Positions 9,116 through 17,174 of a stretch of 64,000 bases of DNA are shown in pieces. The notes beneath the pieces are model-generated. The model did no database searches, had not been told where the DNA came from, and saw nothing but the letters and a program-made list of their open reading frames with translations. The stretch spans positions 12,329-76,328 of the forward strand of contig NZ_JBLXDO010000021.1 in NCBI RefSeq assembly GCF_048263965.1, read 5' to 3'. The number at the start of each line of letters is the position of its first letter. Position 1 is the stretch's first letter. The position numbers and the translations under genes were made by a program. Origin of the DNA: Ferrimonas sp048263965 (GTDB taxonomy: Bacteria; Pseudomonadota; Gammaproteobacteria; Enterobacterales; Shewanellaceae).

Positions 9116-9568
9116 ATGTTACGCAGATTTCTGATTACTCTCCTGTTTTGTCCACTGGCGCTGGCGGCTTATACCCTGCCTCCCCTAGCCGGTGAAGACC
9201 AGTTCGGTCAGCCTTGTGCACTGAGCGGTGACACCCGCCTGCTGCTGTTTTCCCATGACAAAGCGGGTTCCCACCTGGCCATGGAGGTCATTGAGCGTCT
9301 GTGGCCCGAAGGGGATGCCCCCATGCAACTGGTGGTGGACACCCGGGATGTGCCGGGCTGGGTGATGAGCTGGTTTATGCTTCCCAAACTGCGCAGACAC
9401 AACACGCCATTGTGCCTGGATGAACTGGGGGTGATGACCCAGGCGCTGTCGCCGCAAGAGGGGCAGGTGCTGCTTATCGGCCTCGACAACCTGAGCATCG
9501 AGGAGCAGGCAGGCTTTACGGAAGTCGACGCCCTGACCGGGGCTCTGGAGCAGATCCCCCGCCCCTGA
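9116..9568 (+). CDS. Exported thioredoxin-fold-like protein without CXXC
   Basis: About 150 residues from ATG 9116. Residues 1-18 are a Sec signal peptide (LLFCPLALA). The mature part begins YTLPPLAGEDQFGQPC and then has a strand (TRLLLFSHD) as in thioredoxin or peroxiredoxin folds, but the catalytic CXXC is absent. A TTG at 9101 could be used instead. It lies 47 nt upstream of the RimK-linked protease-like gene and may be cotranscribed with it. The fold is inferred from pattern only. Confidence 0.55.
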   Translation: MLRRFLITLLFCPLALAAYTLPPLAGEDQFGQPCALSGDTRLLLFSHDKAGSHLAMEVIERLWPEGDAPMQLVVDTRDVPGWVMSWFMLPKLRRHNTPLCLDELGVMTQALSPQEGQVLLIGLDNLSIEEQAGFTEVDALTGALEQIPRP

Positions 9569-9615
9569 CAGGGTATAGTGTAAGTTACGGATTATTCTCC
9601 AACGGAAGGATACTG

Positions 9616-10074
9616 ATGCGTTTCGCTGTCTGTGTGCTGTTGCTGAGCCTGTGGGGGAGTCACGTCATGGCAAAAGAGCTGGTGGCCGCCGCTGAGCGGG
9701 TACACCTCGGCCCTGGGGCCACAGACTTTGTGGCCAGGGTGGATACCGGCGCCGCCATCTCCTCCCTCCACGCCACAGAGATTCACCTGCTGCAAAGCGG
9801 TAACAGCCAACAGGTACGTTTCTCTACTGAGAACCGTCTCGGTGAGAAGCTGACCCTGACGCTGCCTGTGGTGGACACCATGAGGGTGCGTTCAGCCCAG
9901 GGCAGTGAAAGGCGTTATGTGGTGCTGTTGCCGGTGAGCTTTCGCGGCACTCAGAGAACCATCAAGGTCAACCTCAAGGACCGAGGCCACATGACCTATC
10001 GCCTGCTGCTGGGCCGCAACTGGCTCAGTGGCCACTATCTGGTGGATGTCGATCGGCCCACCTCCCCGGAGTAA
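9616..10074 (+). CDS. RimK-associated pepsin/retropepsin-like protein (ATP-dependent zinc protease family, DUF785)
   Basis: A 152-residue protein of the PF05618 family, annotated elsewhere as putative ATP-dependent zinc protease and often found with RimK. A signal peptide (1-19) is followed by an aspartic-protease-like motif, VARVDTGAAISSLHA (about 41-55), and LLLGRNWLSGHYLVDV near the C-terminus. AAGGA precedes ATG 9616. It is periplasmic by prediction. The next gene starts 3 nt after its stop codon, indicating an operon. No RimK gene is in the window, so its substrate is unknown. Confidence 0.8.
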   Translation: MRFAVCVLLLSLWGSHVMAKELVAAAERVHLGPGATDFVARVDTGAAISSLHATEIHLLQSGNSQQVRFSTENRLGEKLTLTLPVVDTMRVRSAQGSERRYVVLLPVSFRGTQRTIKVNLKDRGHMTYRLLLGRNWLSGHYLVDVDRPTSPE

Positions 10075-10077
10075 CCC

Positions 10078-10956
10078 TTGTCTTATCTGATTTTCGTCAC
10101 CCTGCTGTGGGCCTTTTCCTTTAGCCTGATTGGCCAGTTTCTCGCAGGCCAGGTGGATCCCTGGTTTTCCGTGTGGTTCCGGGTGTTGCTGGCGTTGTTG
10201 GTGATGCTGCCCTGGCTGAAGTTGCGCCACCTTAAGCCTGCATTAACCGCTAAGCTGCTGGCCATCGGTGCCTGTCAGTTGGGGGCCATGTACGGGTTTT
10301 ACTACCACGCCTTCGAATACCTCTCTGTGGCCGAAGTGCTGCTGTTTACCGTACTCACCCCGGTGTACGTCACTCTGTGGTACGACTGGCTCAGTGGGCG
10401 TTTCTCTCCCTGGTATCTGTTGACGGCGGTGCTGGCGGTGGCGGGCGCGGTGGTGATCAAGTACACCGGCGTCGAGGGCGACTTCCTGCTGGGCTTTATG
10501 ATTGTGCAGGGGGCCAACCTCTGCTTTGCCATCGGTCAGGCCAGCTACAAATGGCTGATGGAGAGAGAGTCCCAGGCTCTGCCCCAGCACCAGGTGTTTG
10601 CCCTGTTCTATCTGGGGGCTTTTATGGTGGCCACCCCGGCCCTGCTGATCTTCGGCAACGCCGACAAGCTGCCGGTTACCCAGGTTCAGTGGGGGGTGCT
10701 CATCTGGTTGGGGGCGGTGGCTTCTGGTGCCGGATACTTCCTGTGGAACAAGGGCGCAACCAGGGTCGACGCCGGCGCCCTGGCGGCCATGAACAACCTG
10801 CTGGTGCCTGCCGGGCTCTTGGTTAATCTGCTTATCTGGGAGCAGAGTCCGGACTGGCCCAGGTTGCTGGCTGGCGGTGCGGTGATTCTGTTCTCCCTGT
10901 GGTTCAACGAGTCCTGGGTGAAGCCCAGAGTGGAGGCCTCTTCAACAGGGGCATAA
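10078..10956 (+). CDS. EamA/DMT family transporter
   Basis: A 292-residue inner-membrane protein with ten hydrophobic segments in two repeats, typical of drug/metabolite transporters. LLWAFSFSLIGQ at the start and LTPVYVTLWYDWL in repeat one are typical of EamA proteins. The start is TTG 10078, supported by CGGAG seven bases upstream and a 3-nt gap from the previous stop. The substrate cannot be read from sequence; amino-acid or metabolite export is usual for the family. Confidence 0.85.
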   Translation: MSYLIFVTLLWAFSFSLIGQFLAGQVDPWFSVWFRVLLALLVMLPWLKLRHLKPALTAKLLAIGACQLGAMYGFYYHAFEYLSVAEVLLFTVLTPVYVTLWYDWLSGRFSPWYLLTAVLAVAGAVVIKYTGVEGDFLLGFMIVQGANLCFAIGQASYKWLMERESQALPQHQVFALFYLGAFMVATPALLIFGNADKLPVTQVQWGVLIWLGAVASGAGYFLWNKGATRVDAGALAAMNNLLVPAGLLVNLLIWEQSPDWPRLLAGGAVILFSLWFNESWVKPRVEASSTGA

Positions 10957-11087
10957 ACGGGTAACCCTCAACTTAGCTCGTTATGTAATCAGTTGATTTT
11001 TCTTTGGTTAAAAACCTGATTTGCCTCGGGTTACTTTCCCTATGATTTTGCATAGAGTAACTGCTCTGATGTTAGGGAGCGCACTTC

Positions 11088-13412
11088 ATGCCGCAGAGTT
11101 TTCACTATCCGCAGAGCCCGGCCAATGTCCCTGATGGGCTGACCGAGGCCAACGCCAAATACAGGGTGCAGGCCTGGCTGGCGATGACCGGCTTATTGGC
11201 TTTTATCCTGGTCTACTTCGCCATGGCGTTCTGCTTTGGATACATCGCCTATGGCAACGCCGTTTCATTCTTGTCGGGCGGCGGCCTTTTTGCTGTCCTG
11301 ATCTCCGCCATGGCGGCATTGATCACCCTGTTCATGGTCAAATCGCTGTTTACCGTCCGGCGTTCCGGTTGCGTTGGCGGCGAGGAGGTGACCGCAGAGG
11401 ATGAGCCGGTGCTGTTCAAGTTTCTGCATACCCTGGCGGATGAGATTGGGGCACCGCGGCCCCACAGGGTGTTCATCACCCCGGACGTGAATGCTGCCGT
11501 ATTCTACGACCTGTCGTTGGTAAACCTTATCTTCCCCACCAAGAAGAACCTGGTGATTGGCCTGGGACTGGTGAATGTGCTGAACCTGGGCGAACTGAAG
11601 GCGGTACTGGCCCACGAGTTTGGCCACTTTGCCCAGGGCTCCATGGCGGTCGGCCGTTGGGTGTATGTGGCCCAGCAGGTGATCTCCCACATGGTGGCGG
11701 TGCGGGATTGGTTGGATAAGGTGGTGAGATTCATCTCCAGGGTGGATCTTCGGGTTGCCTGGATCGGCTGGATTCTCTCTCTGGTTATCTGGTCCATTCG
11801 CTCTCTGATGGACACCTTATTCCGGGTGGTGATCCTCGCCGAGAGGGCGCTGAGCCGGGAGATGGAGTTCAATGCGGATCTGGTGGCGGTGTCGGTGACC
11901 GGCAGTGATGCCCTGGTGAACGCCCTGTATAAGCTGCAGGCGGCCGATGAGGCCTGGCAGGAGACGGTGGATCTGGTGTCCAGTCAGGCGCGCAGTGGCA
12001 AACGCATCGATGATCTCTTTGACCTGCAGAGTCAGGCGGTTGAAGCCATAGGCCGGGTCCTGAATAACGACGCCTACGGCAGAGTGCCTTTGCCGAAGCA
12101 GGAGGATGCCAGCCAGCACCGGGTCTTCTCACACGAGGTGGCGCTGCCGCCGCAGATGTGGTCCACACACCCGGCCAACCGCGATCGCGAGGACAACGCC
12201 AAGTCTCAGTACATTGCGGCCCAGATCGACGCTCGCTCTGCCTGGACCGTGTTTGCCGATGCCGAAGCCTTGCGTGAACGCATCAGTGATGGTCTCTATG
12301 TGGCGGACAAGGTTGGTGAGATGGAGGAGGTGGTTGCCGAACAGGTGTTGGCTCAGCGTTATGACCGCCCCTCATTTTCGCCCGAATACCGCGGCACCTA
12401 CCTGGCACGCACGCCATTCAGAAGTTTCTCCAGCCTGGATGAATTGCTTCAGAGCGGCTCACTGACCCAAATGGACAACCAGGCGTTTGGCCAACTCTAC
12501 ACCGATGCCATTGCCCAGCAACTCGAGCGCGCCCGAAAGCTGGATGTCGAGCGCCATACCCTGCAGGCTCTGGCATCGGGCAACCTGGAGCCCTCGGGTG
12601 GCATCATTCGTCATCGAGGTAAAGAGATAAGCAGCGACGCGATCCCCAAGGTGATGATGCAGATTGCCAAGGAGCGCAATGAGGTGGAGGCCTCCCTCAA
12701 ACGTCACGATGCCAACTGTCGCCAGGCACACCTGTTGGCGGCGCAGCAGCTGGACCCCGCCTGGCATGACTACCTGAAGAGCCTCTGTCATCTGCTGCAT
12801 TGCACGGATCATTTGAGGGCCGCTGCCCACAACGAGTTGGCGCTGCTGGCCAATACCTGGCAGGTGATCACCGCCGATGGCCAGATTGGTTACTTCGAGA
12901 AGCGGCGTGTCCTCAAGGTGTGCGAGAAGGTTCAGGGGAAGATGCGAGAGATCTCCCGGGCGGCACTGGCCATCGAGCTGCCGCCGGGCATCGCAGAGGG
13001 GGTTGGCGTTACCGATTGGGAATCCCAGTTTCCCAGCTTTACCCTGAGCGATGTGGACAAGCACAACTGGCCGGACTGGTGCCAGAGCGCCTCGGAAGCC
13101 ATTGAGGCCTATCAGCAGGCCATGGGACTGATCTACTCTGCTTCCATCGATGGCTTGCTCGAGGCGGAAGCGCTGGTGAAACAGCACTACATCAATGGCA
13201 CCCAACTGCCCAAGGCGCCCATGCCAGGCACCTGCCCGGAGAGTTACCCCGTTCTGCTGCCAGGCGACGAGCATGTGCTGCAGCGCAAGTTGGACCTGTG
13301 GAACCGTTTCCAGTTGGCCCATGGAATTGGCCCCACTTTGATGCGGCTGGCGGTTTCCCTGACAGTGGTGGGAGGCACCATCTGGTGGGGATTGTTGGGC
13401 AGTAACCTTTAA
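11088..13412 (+). CDS. Large M48-family membrane metalloprotease
   Basis: A 774-residue protein with two membrane helices (about 30-55 and 65-90), then an M48 peptidase domain with the zinc motif HEFGH (176-180) and the downstream ligand region SREMEFNADLVAV. The long C-terminal part (about 300-740) is helical; a segment with NTWQVITADGQIGYFEKRR resembles TerB-like or acidic stress domains. A final membrane helix (about 750-770) anchors the end. AGGGAG precedes ATG 11088. It probably degrades membrane or damaged proteins, by analogy with HtpX; the exact role is unknown. Confidence 0.8.
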   Translation: MPQSFHYPQSPANVPDGLTEANAKYRVQAWLAMTGLLAFILVYFAMAFCFGYIAYGNAVSFLSGGGLFAVLISAMAALITLFMVKSLFTVRRSGCVGGEEVTAEDEPVLFKFLHTLADEIGAPRPHRVFITPDVNAAVFYDLSLVNLIFPTKKNLVIGLGLVNVLNLGELKAVLAHEFGHFAQGSMAVGRWVYVAQQVISHMVAVRDWLDKVVRFISRVDLRVAWIGWILSLVIWSIRSLMDTLFRVVILAERALSREMEFNADLVAVSVTGSDALVNALYKLQAADEAWQETVDLVSSQARSGKRIDDLFDLQSQAVEAIGRVLNNDAYGRVPLPKQEDASQHRVFSHEVALPPQMWSTHPANRDREDNAKSQYIAAQIDARSAWTVFADAEALRERISDGLYVADKVGEMEEVVAEQVLAQRYDRPSFSPEYRGTYLARTPFRSFSSLDELLQSGSLTQMDNQAFGQLYTDAIAQQLERARKLDVERHTLQALASGNLEPSGGIIRHRGKEISSDAIPKVMMQIAKERNEVEASLKRHDANCRQAHLLAAQQLDPAWHDYLKSLCHLLHCTDHLRAAAHNELALLANTWQVITADGQIGYFEKRRVLKVCEKVQGKMREISRAALAIELPPGIAEGVGVTDWESQFPSFTLSDVDKHNWPDWCQSASEAIEAYQQAMGLIYSASIDGLLEAEALVKQHYINGTQLPKAPMPGTCPESYPVLLPGDEHVLQRKLDLWNRFQLAHGIGPTLMRLAVSLTVVGGTIWWGLLGSNL

Positions 13413-13633
13413 CCATGGTCATTGAGCGGCGCTGATGGTTGCCTATCTCCCCCAAAGGTGGCGCGCCACTGAGAGGGGGAGACGTCAAAGGTGGCCTTGA
13501 AGTGCTTTCTATAGACACTTTCAGAGCCGAAACCGGACAGTTCCGCCACTTGAGCGATGGAACGCTCATCCTTCTCCAGATACTGCTGGCTCAGTTTCAG
13601 TCGTTGAGCCAGCAGCCACTCTCCAAATGTAAA
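13409..13633 (-). pseudogene. AraC-family regulator remnant (C-terminal HTH only)
   Basis: About 75 codons matching the C-terminal half of an AraC DNA-binding domain: RLKLSQQYL, RSIAQVAELSGFGSESVYRKHFK and VSPSQWR. The ligand-binding domain and first helix are missing. Coding similarity stops at the tandem repeats at 13634-13681, whose translation (MGVLFSSKMGVLFSS) would supply only a chance start. The 3' end overlaps the M48 stop by 4 nt. This looks like a gene cut by repeat insertion or deletion. Confidence 0.75.
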
Positions 13634-13681
13634 AGAGCTAAACAAGACACCCATCTTAGAGCTAAACAATACACCCATCTT
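13634..13681. repeat. Tandem pair of 24-nt repeats with AAGACACCCATCTT core
   Basis: Two adjacent 24-mers starting AGAGCTAAACAA and ending ACACCCATCTT, differing at one base (G or T at position 13). The core ACACCCATCTT matches copies near the Y1 transposase (37318-37384) and, inverted, 14232-14243. They sit exactly where the AraC remnant loses similarity. Confidence 0.85.
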
Positions 13682-13809
13682 TAAGGCTCTTTAAAACAAA
13701 CGCTTAGCCAGGCTGGCTTGTTCATTGACCGTTTTTCCCTGTATACCTATTGAGATGAGCTGGCAGGATTACCTGCGCCTAATGTGCCGCCAATAACCGT
13801 GGAGAGCCC

Positions 13810-14202
13810 ATGAAAGTTTCTGGACAGTTTGATGTGACACTCGACCCCATGGACAGCTATGCCGAGGGTACGGCCGGAGCGGTGCTCGGGCGCATGTCCA
13901 TCGACAAGGTGTTTCATGGCGAGCTGTCGGCGGTCAGCCGGGGTGAGATGCTCAGCGTGATGACCCCGGTGAAGGGCTCGGCCGGTTACGTGGCCATCGA
14001 ACAGGTGGTGGGATCGCTCTCCGATAAGCACGGCAGCTTTGTGTTGCAGCACTTTGGGGTGATGGCCGATGGCAGTGACCGTCTGATTCTGGAGGTGGTG
14101 CCCAACTCGGCCACCGGTGAATTGGCGGGGTTGTCAGGAAAGATGGCCATCCGCATCGATGAGGGGCAACACTTCTACGACTTTGAGTTTGTGTTGCCCT
14201 AG
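13810..14202 (+). CDS. DUF3224 family protein
   Basis: A 130-residue protein matching the DUF3224 pattern: KVSGQFDVTLDP at the start, RMSIDKVFHGELSAVSRGEMLSV (about 28-50), then SAGYVAIEQVVGSL and a C-terminal HFYDFEFVLP beta strand. Members are small cytosolic beta-barrel proteins of unknown role. GGAG precedes ATG 13810. The gene lies between inverted copies of the GACACCCATC repeat, so it may have moved with it or simply be bracketed by chance. Confidence 0.8.
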   Translation: MKVSGQFDVTLDPMDSYAEGTAGAVLGRMSIDKVFHGELSAVSRGEMLSVMTPVKGSAGYVAIEQVVGSLSDKHGSFVLQHFGVMADGSDRLILEVVPNSATGELAGLSGKMAIRIDEGQHFYDFEFVLP

Positions 14203-14213
14203 ATATCCGATCT

Positions 14214-14322
14214 TAACTTATCGCCCTTCAAAAGATGGGTGTCTCGATAGTGTTTGCGCGCTATGTAGGGGCTAAAGGGGGTGAGCTTTTTATGTGAAGC
14301 CTCAGCAAGAGACGATAAGTTA
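14214..14322. repeat. Inverted repeat around a solo transposase-type repeat
   Basis: TAACTTATCG (14214-14223) and its exact complement CGATAAGTTA (14313-14322) flank a copy of the AAGATGGGTGTC repeat at 14232-14243, which is inverted relative to the pair at 13634. A further AACTTA follows near 14356. No gene is visible in this gap. The arrangement could be the end of a small mobile unit. Confidence 0.45.
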
Positions 14323-14328
14323 GAGATA

Positions 14329-14352
14329 AAAGAAGAGCTCTCCGAGGAGAGC
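14329..14352 (-). terminator. Intrinsic terminator of the secreted-protein gene
   Basis: GCTCTCC GA GGAGAGC followed, on the minus strand, by a T-rich run (CTTCTTTT). It lies 16 nt past the stop codon of the 14368-15450 gene. Confidence 0.6.
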
Positions 14353-14367
14353 CTAACTTAAAATTGA

Positions 14368-15450
14368 CTAGCAGCGAACGATAAAATTGGTCTCTGTGCA
14401 TTTAGTCTCGTGATGTGCAGTTGAGCAAGAATATGCGGTTTTAACCTCTAGACACACACCACCACCTCCAATGATACCGGCGCCAGTGCCGCTGCTACTG
14501 TCACTACCGTCGCCACCACCGGCTGAACCAGAACCCATTTCATTTGTGGCAGCCAGAGAATCGATAAAATCCTGTAAGCAGCCCGAGATGAGAGTATTTG
14601 TCAGGTTTACAGTACCTCCGGTGAACAGAAGGTTTACCTGGATTCCGTCAATAAAGGAAACGCCTTCAAGCAAGTCGTAGGATACTCTCAGTTGGGATGG
14701 GGAGGTTGTGCTAACTGTACCGCCATAACGTGCTTCAAATACAAGAACATTATCCATACTGTTGCCATATACCTGGCTGACGTAGGTGCGCTCATTGTTG
14801 TGTTCGAGACTAATTTGAATCCCGACACCATCTTTTTGGATGGTCACTCCACCGCCAATAAAATTTGTGTCTGTGAAATAGTCTTTCCAACTGCTGTTAC
14901 CCAGTTGATCTTGCAGAGCACGCGTAAAACCTTGGTGAATCTGAGATTGACTTCTCTGGTCTTTGAAGTAGCTCACGGGGTGGTTATCACAGCCGCCTGC
15001 ATCAGTAGATGTGGCTGAGTATGGCTTTCTCAGAATGGATGACGTATTGAGTTTGTTGTATGAAAGAGAGTCAACAGCCTCTCTAAAGTCAGAGTCAAGG
15101 GAGTAAAAATCCTCCAATAATGCTTGCTCTTTCGATGACACATTGGCATTGGAGATGTCAACCTTGATGTCTGTAGAGTCGCCAGAGGTTCTCACATGAA
15201 ATTTGTAAGCTGTGCGAGTGATGGGGTTGGCAACGATGATTGGTTTTTGGGTGGAGTCACAAACAAGGCTCGCACTACCAAACTCCATGGGAGAGCTGGG
15301 GTCTCCTTCCCAGCGACACTGGGGTGGGGGTGGGTATTTCTTTGCAATCTCTAGTGCTTTCGAGTAATCGCAGGTATCACAAGAATAGACCTCTATAGTG
15401 CTAGCCATAGAGGCAAAAGAAATTAGCAATGTTAATAGTAGAGTTCTCAT
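14368..15450 (-). CDS. Secreted protein of unknown function with Gly/Ser linker and Cys-rich tail
   Basis: A 360-residue protein, lower in GC than its neighbours. Residues 1-17 are a signal peptide; the mature part starts with a YSCDTCDYSKALEIAKKY motif (22-39). The middle (40-300) has many strands and Asn/Ser/Thr, consistent with a secreted or surface protein. Residues about 301-330 are a Gly/Ser/Asp linker, followed by a compact tail with four Cys (about 331-360). No known domain is recognised. It is flanked by AT-rich gaps and repeat copies, suggesting horizontal acquisition. Confidence 0.75.
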   Translation of the reverse strand: MRTLLLTLLISFASMASTIEVYSCDTCDYSKALEIAKKYPPPPQCRWEGDPSSPMEFGSASLVCDSTQKPIIVANPITRTAYKFHVRTSGDSTDIKVDISNANVSSKEQALLEDFYSLDSDFREAVDSLSYNKLNTSSILRKPYSATSTDAGGCDNHPVSYFKDQRSQSQIHQGFTRALQDQLGNSSWKDYFTDTNFIGGGVTIQKDGVGIQISLEHNNERTYVSQVYGNSMDNVLVFEARYGGTVSTTSPSQLRVSYDLLEGVSFIDGIQVNLLFTGGTVNLTNTLISGCLQDFIDSLAATNEMGSGSAGGGDGSDSSSGTGAGIIGGGGVCLEVKTAYSCSTAHHETKCTETNFIVRC

Positions 15451-15513
15451 ATAAAAAAGTCCCTATTGCATGAAATTGTCTGCTTCCTTTCAGACTGAGA
15501 ATCGAATTCGAGA

Positions 15514-15699
15514 TTACTTAGGGCTTCTAAGAGCGTCAAGGAATGGGGCGTTCGCGTTTGTAATTTTGCATTGTGACCGAACTGTCGCATTGCTGTTTGT
15601 GGTTGTTTTTTTAAGCCACTTATCGCCGTAGCTATCTTTACGCGTAACGTGCGTTTGTTTAGCCAGGTATCGTTTTCGGCGAGGGTTGGATTTATGCAC
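15514..15699 (-). CDS. Possible small basic protein, 61 aa
   Basis: An open frame with a GTG start complementary to 15697-15699, coding a very basic peptide (HKSNPRRKRYLAKQTHV at the N-terminus). No convincing ribosome site is seen. It lies in the AT-rich gap upstream of the secreted-protein gene. The composition is protein-like but it could be chance or a fragment. No function is proposed. Confidence 0.25.
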   Translation of the reverse strand: MHKSNPRRKRYLAKQTHVTRKDSYGDKWLKKTTTNSNATVRSQCKITNANAPFLDALRSPK

Positions 15700-15797
15700 G
15701 GCCCGATGTTGAGTTCATCTTTGGTTATGGTTTAGGGCCTTACCAATCTCCTTTGTGCCTTTCGCTGAGTCGTGACCCTAAAAAATCTTTGGGCAGC

Positions 15798-15821
15798 AAA
15801 AAGGGGCCATTCGGCCCCTTT
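15798..15821 (-). terminator. Intrinsic terminator of rlmI
   Basis: AAAGGGGCC ATTC GGCCCCTTT; on the minus strand the stem is followed by TTTTT. It is 23 nt after the rlmI stop codon. Confidence 0.85.
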
Positions 15822-15843
15822 GTCATTTCACAACTCAGTCTGC

Positions 15844-17034
15844 TTACCAGATGCGCAGGGCTAGGCCCTTCAGGTAGAAGCCTTCGGGGAAGCCGCTGCC
15901 GATGGGGTGATCGGGAGACTGGCTGAGGCGCTCCAGGATCTGGGCGTCACGGCCGGCATCAACGGCGGCGTCGGCCACGATCTTCTGGAACAGGCTGGCG
16001 TCCATCAGGCCGGAGCAGGAGTAAGTCAGCAGAGTGCCGCCTGGCTTGAGGATCTGCATCGCCACCATGTTGATGTCTTTGTAGCCGCGGCAAGCGCCAG
16101 GCAGTTGTGCCTTGTTGTCGGCAAACTTGGGCGGGTCCAGGATGATCACATCGAAGGTGCGCCCCTGCTCGCGGTATTCCCGCAGCAGCTTGAACACATC
16201 CGCTTCCACGAACTCGGCGCGGCTCAGATCCAGGTTGTTGATCTCGGCGTTCTGCTTGGCCAGGGCCAGCGCCGGGGCGGAAACGTCGGCGTTCACCACC
16301 TTGGCGGCACCGGCTTTCAGGGCGTAGGTGCCAAAGCCACCGGTGTAGCTGAAGCAGTTCAGTACTTCCTGGTCCTTGGCGTAGCGGCTGGAGGCCAGGC
16401 GGTTGTCGCGCTGATCCAGGTAGTAGCCGGTTTTGTGGCCGGTGATTACGTTCACCAGCAGCTTCAGGCCGTTCTCTTCGATGGTCATTGGCTGTTCTGG
16501 CAGTTCGCCCTTGAGCAGGCCTGAGGTGGGCTTGAGGCCCTCCTTCTTACGCACGTCCACATCGGAGCGTTCGTAGATGGCGCACTGGGGATAGAGCTCG
16601 GACAGTACCTCGACCAGGGTGTCACGCCAGGCATCGGCGCCGGCGGAGAGCAACTGGCACACCAGGACGTCGTTGAATCGGTCGATGGTGATGCCGGGCA
16701 GGCCATCGGACTCGGCGGCCACCAGGCGGTAGCCTGTGTAGGAACCGGCATTGGGCAGGGCATCACGGCCCGCCTGGGCACGCTGAATGCGGCGACGCAG
16801 CAGGTCGGCGTCAACGGCTTCATCCTGGTTGAAGGTCCATACCCGAACCCGGATCTGGGACTGGGGAGAGTAGGCGCCGCGGCCCAACCAGCGACCGTCG
16901 TGGGCGAAGACCTCTACGGTGTCACCCAGACCGGGCTTTCCGTCGACTCTCTTAATCCCCTTGGAGAACACCCAGGGGTGGCGGCGTAGCAGGGATTTTT
17001 CCCGGCCTTTTACCAGAACAACGCTGTTTTGCAT
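15844..17034 (-). CDS. rlmI: 23S rRNA (cytosine-1962-C5)-methyltransferase RlmI
   Basis: A 396-residue RNA methyltransferase that makes m5C1962 in 23S rRNA. An N-terminal PUA domain (about 1-75; GREKSLLRRHPWVFSKGI) precedes a linker and a Rossmann SAM domain with NCFSYTGGFG, the substrate motif ILDPPKFA and the catalytic-Cys motif TYSCSG. I prefer ATG 17034; an in-frame TTG at 17046 would add four residues. It is monocistronic, with its own terminator. Confidence 0.92.
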   Translation of the reverse strand: MQNSVVLVKGREKSLLRRHPWVFSKGIKRVDGKPGLGDTVEVFAHDGRWLGRGAYSPQSQIRVRVWTFNQDEAVDADLLRRRIQRAQAGRDALPNAGSYTGYRLVAAESDGLPGITIDRFNDVLVCQLLSAGADAWRDTLVEVLSELYPQCAIYERSDVDVRKKEGLKPTSGLLKGELPEQPMTIEENGLKLLVNVITGHKTGYYLDQRDNRLASSRYAKDQEVLNCFSYTGGFGTYALKAGAAKVVNADVSAPALALAKQNAEINNLDLSRAEFVEADVFKLLREYREQGRTFDVIILDPPKFADNKAQLPGACRGYKDINMVAMQILKPGGTLLTYSCSGLMDASLFQKIVADAAVDAGRDAQILERLSQSPDHPIGSGFPEGFYLKGLALRIW

Positions 17035-17092
17035 CACTTTGTCCAACTATTCGCAATTGGCGCGGATTGTAGGAGCTTGGGGCCGTTACGGC

Positions 17093-17161
17093 AAGGCCGA
17101 AGGTTGGGAAACCTTCGGCCTTGATGGGTAAGTCCTGTTTCTCTCAGGCGTAACCTGAGAG
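17093..17161. other. Two hairpins between rlmI and dmeF
   Basis: A 13-bp stem AAGGCCGAAGGTT / AACCTTCGGCCTT (17093-17122) and an 8-bp stem CTCTCAGG / CCTGAGAG (17141-17161). Neither has a strong U-run. They probably act as Rho-independent-like ends or 3' stabilisers of the dmeF transcript. Confidence 0.5.
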
Positions 17162-17174
17162 TGCGGGGCCTATG

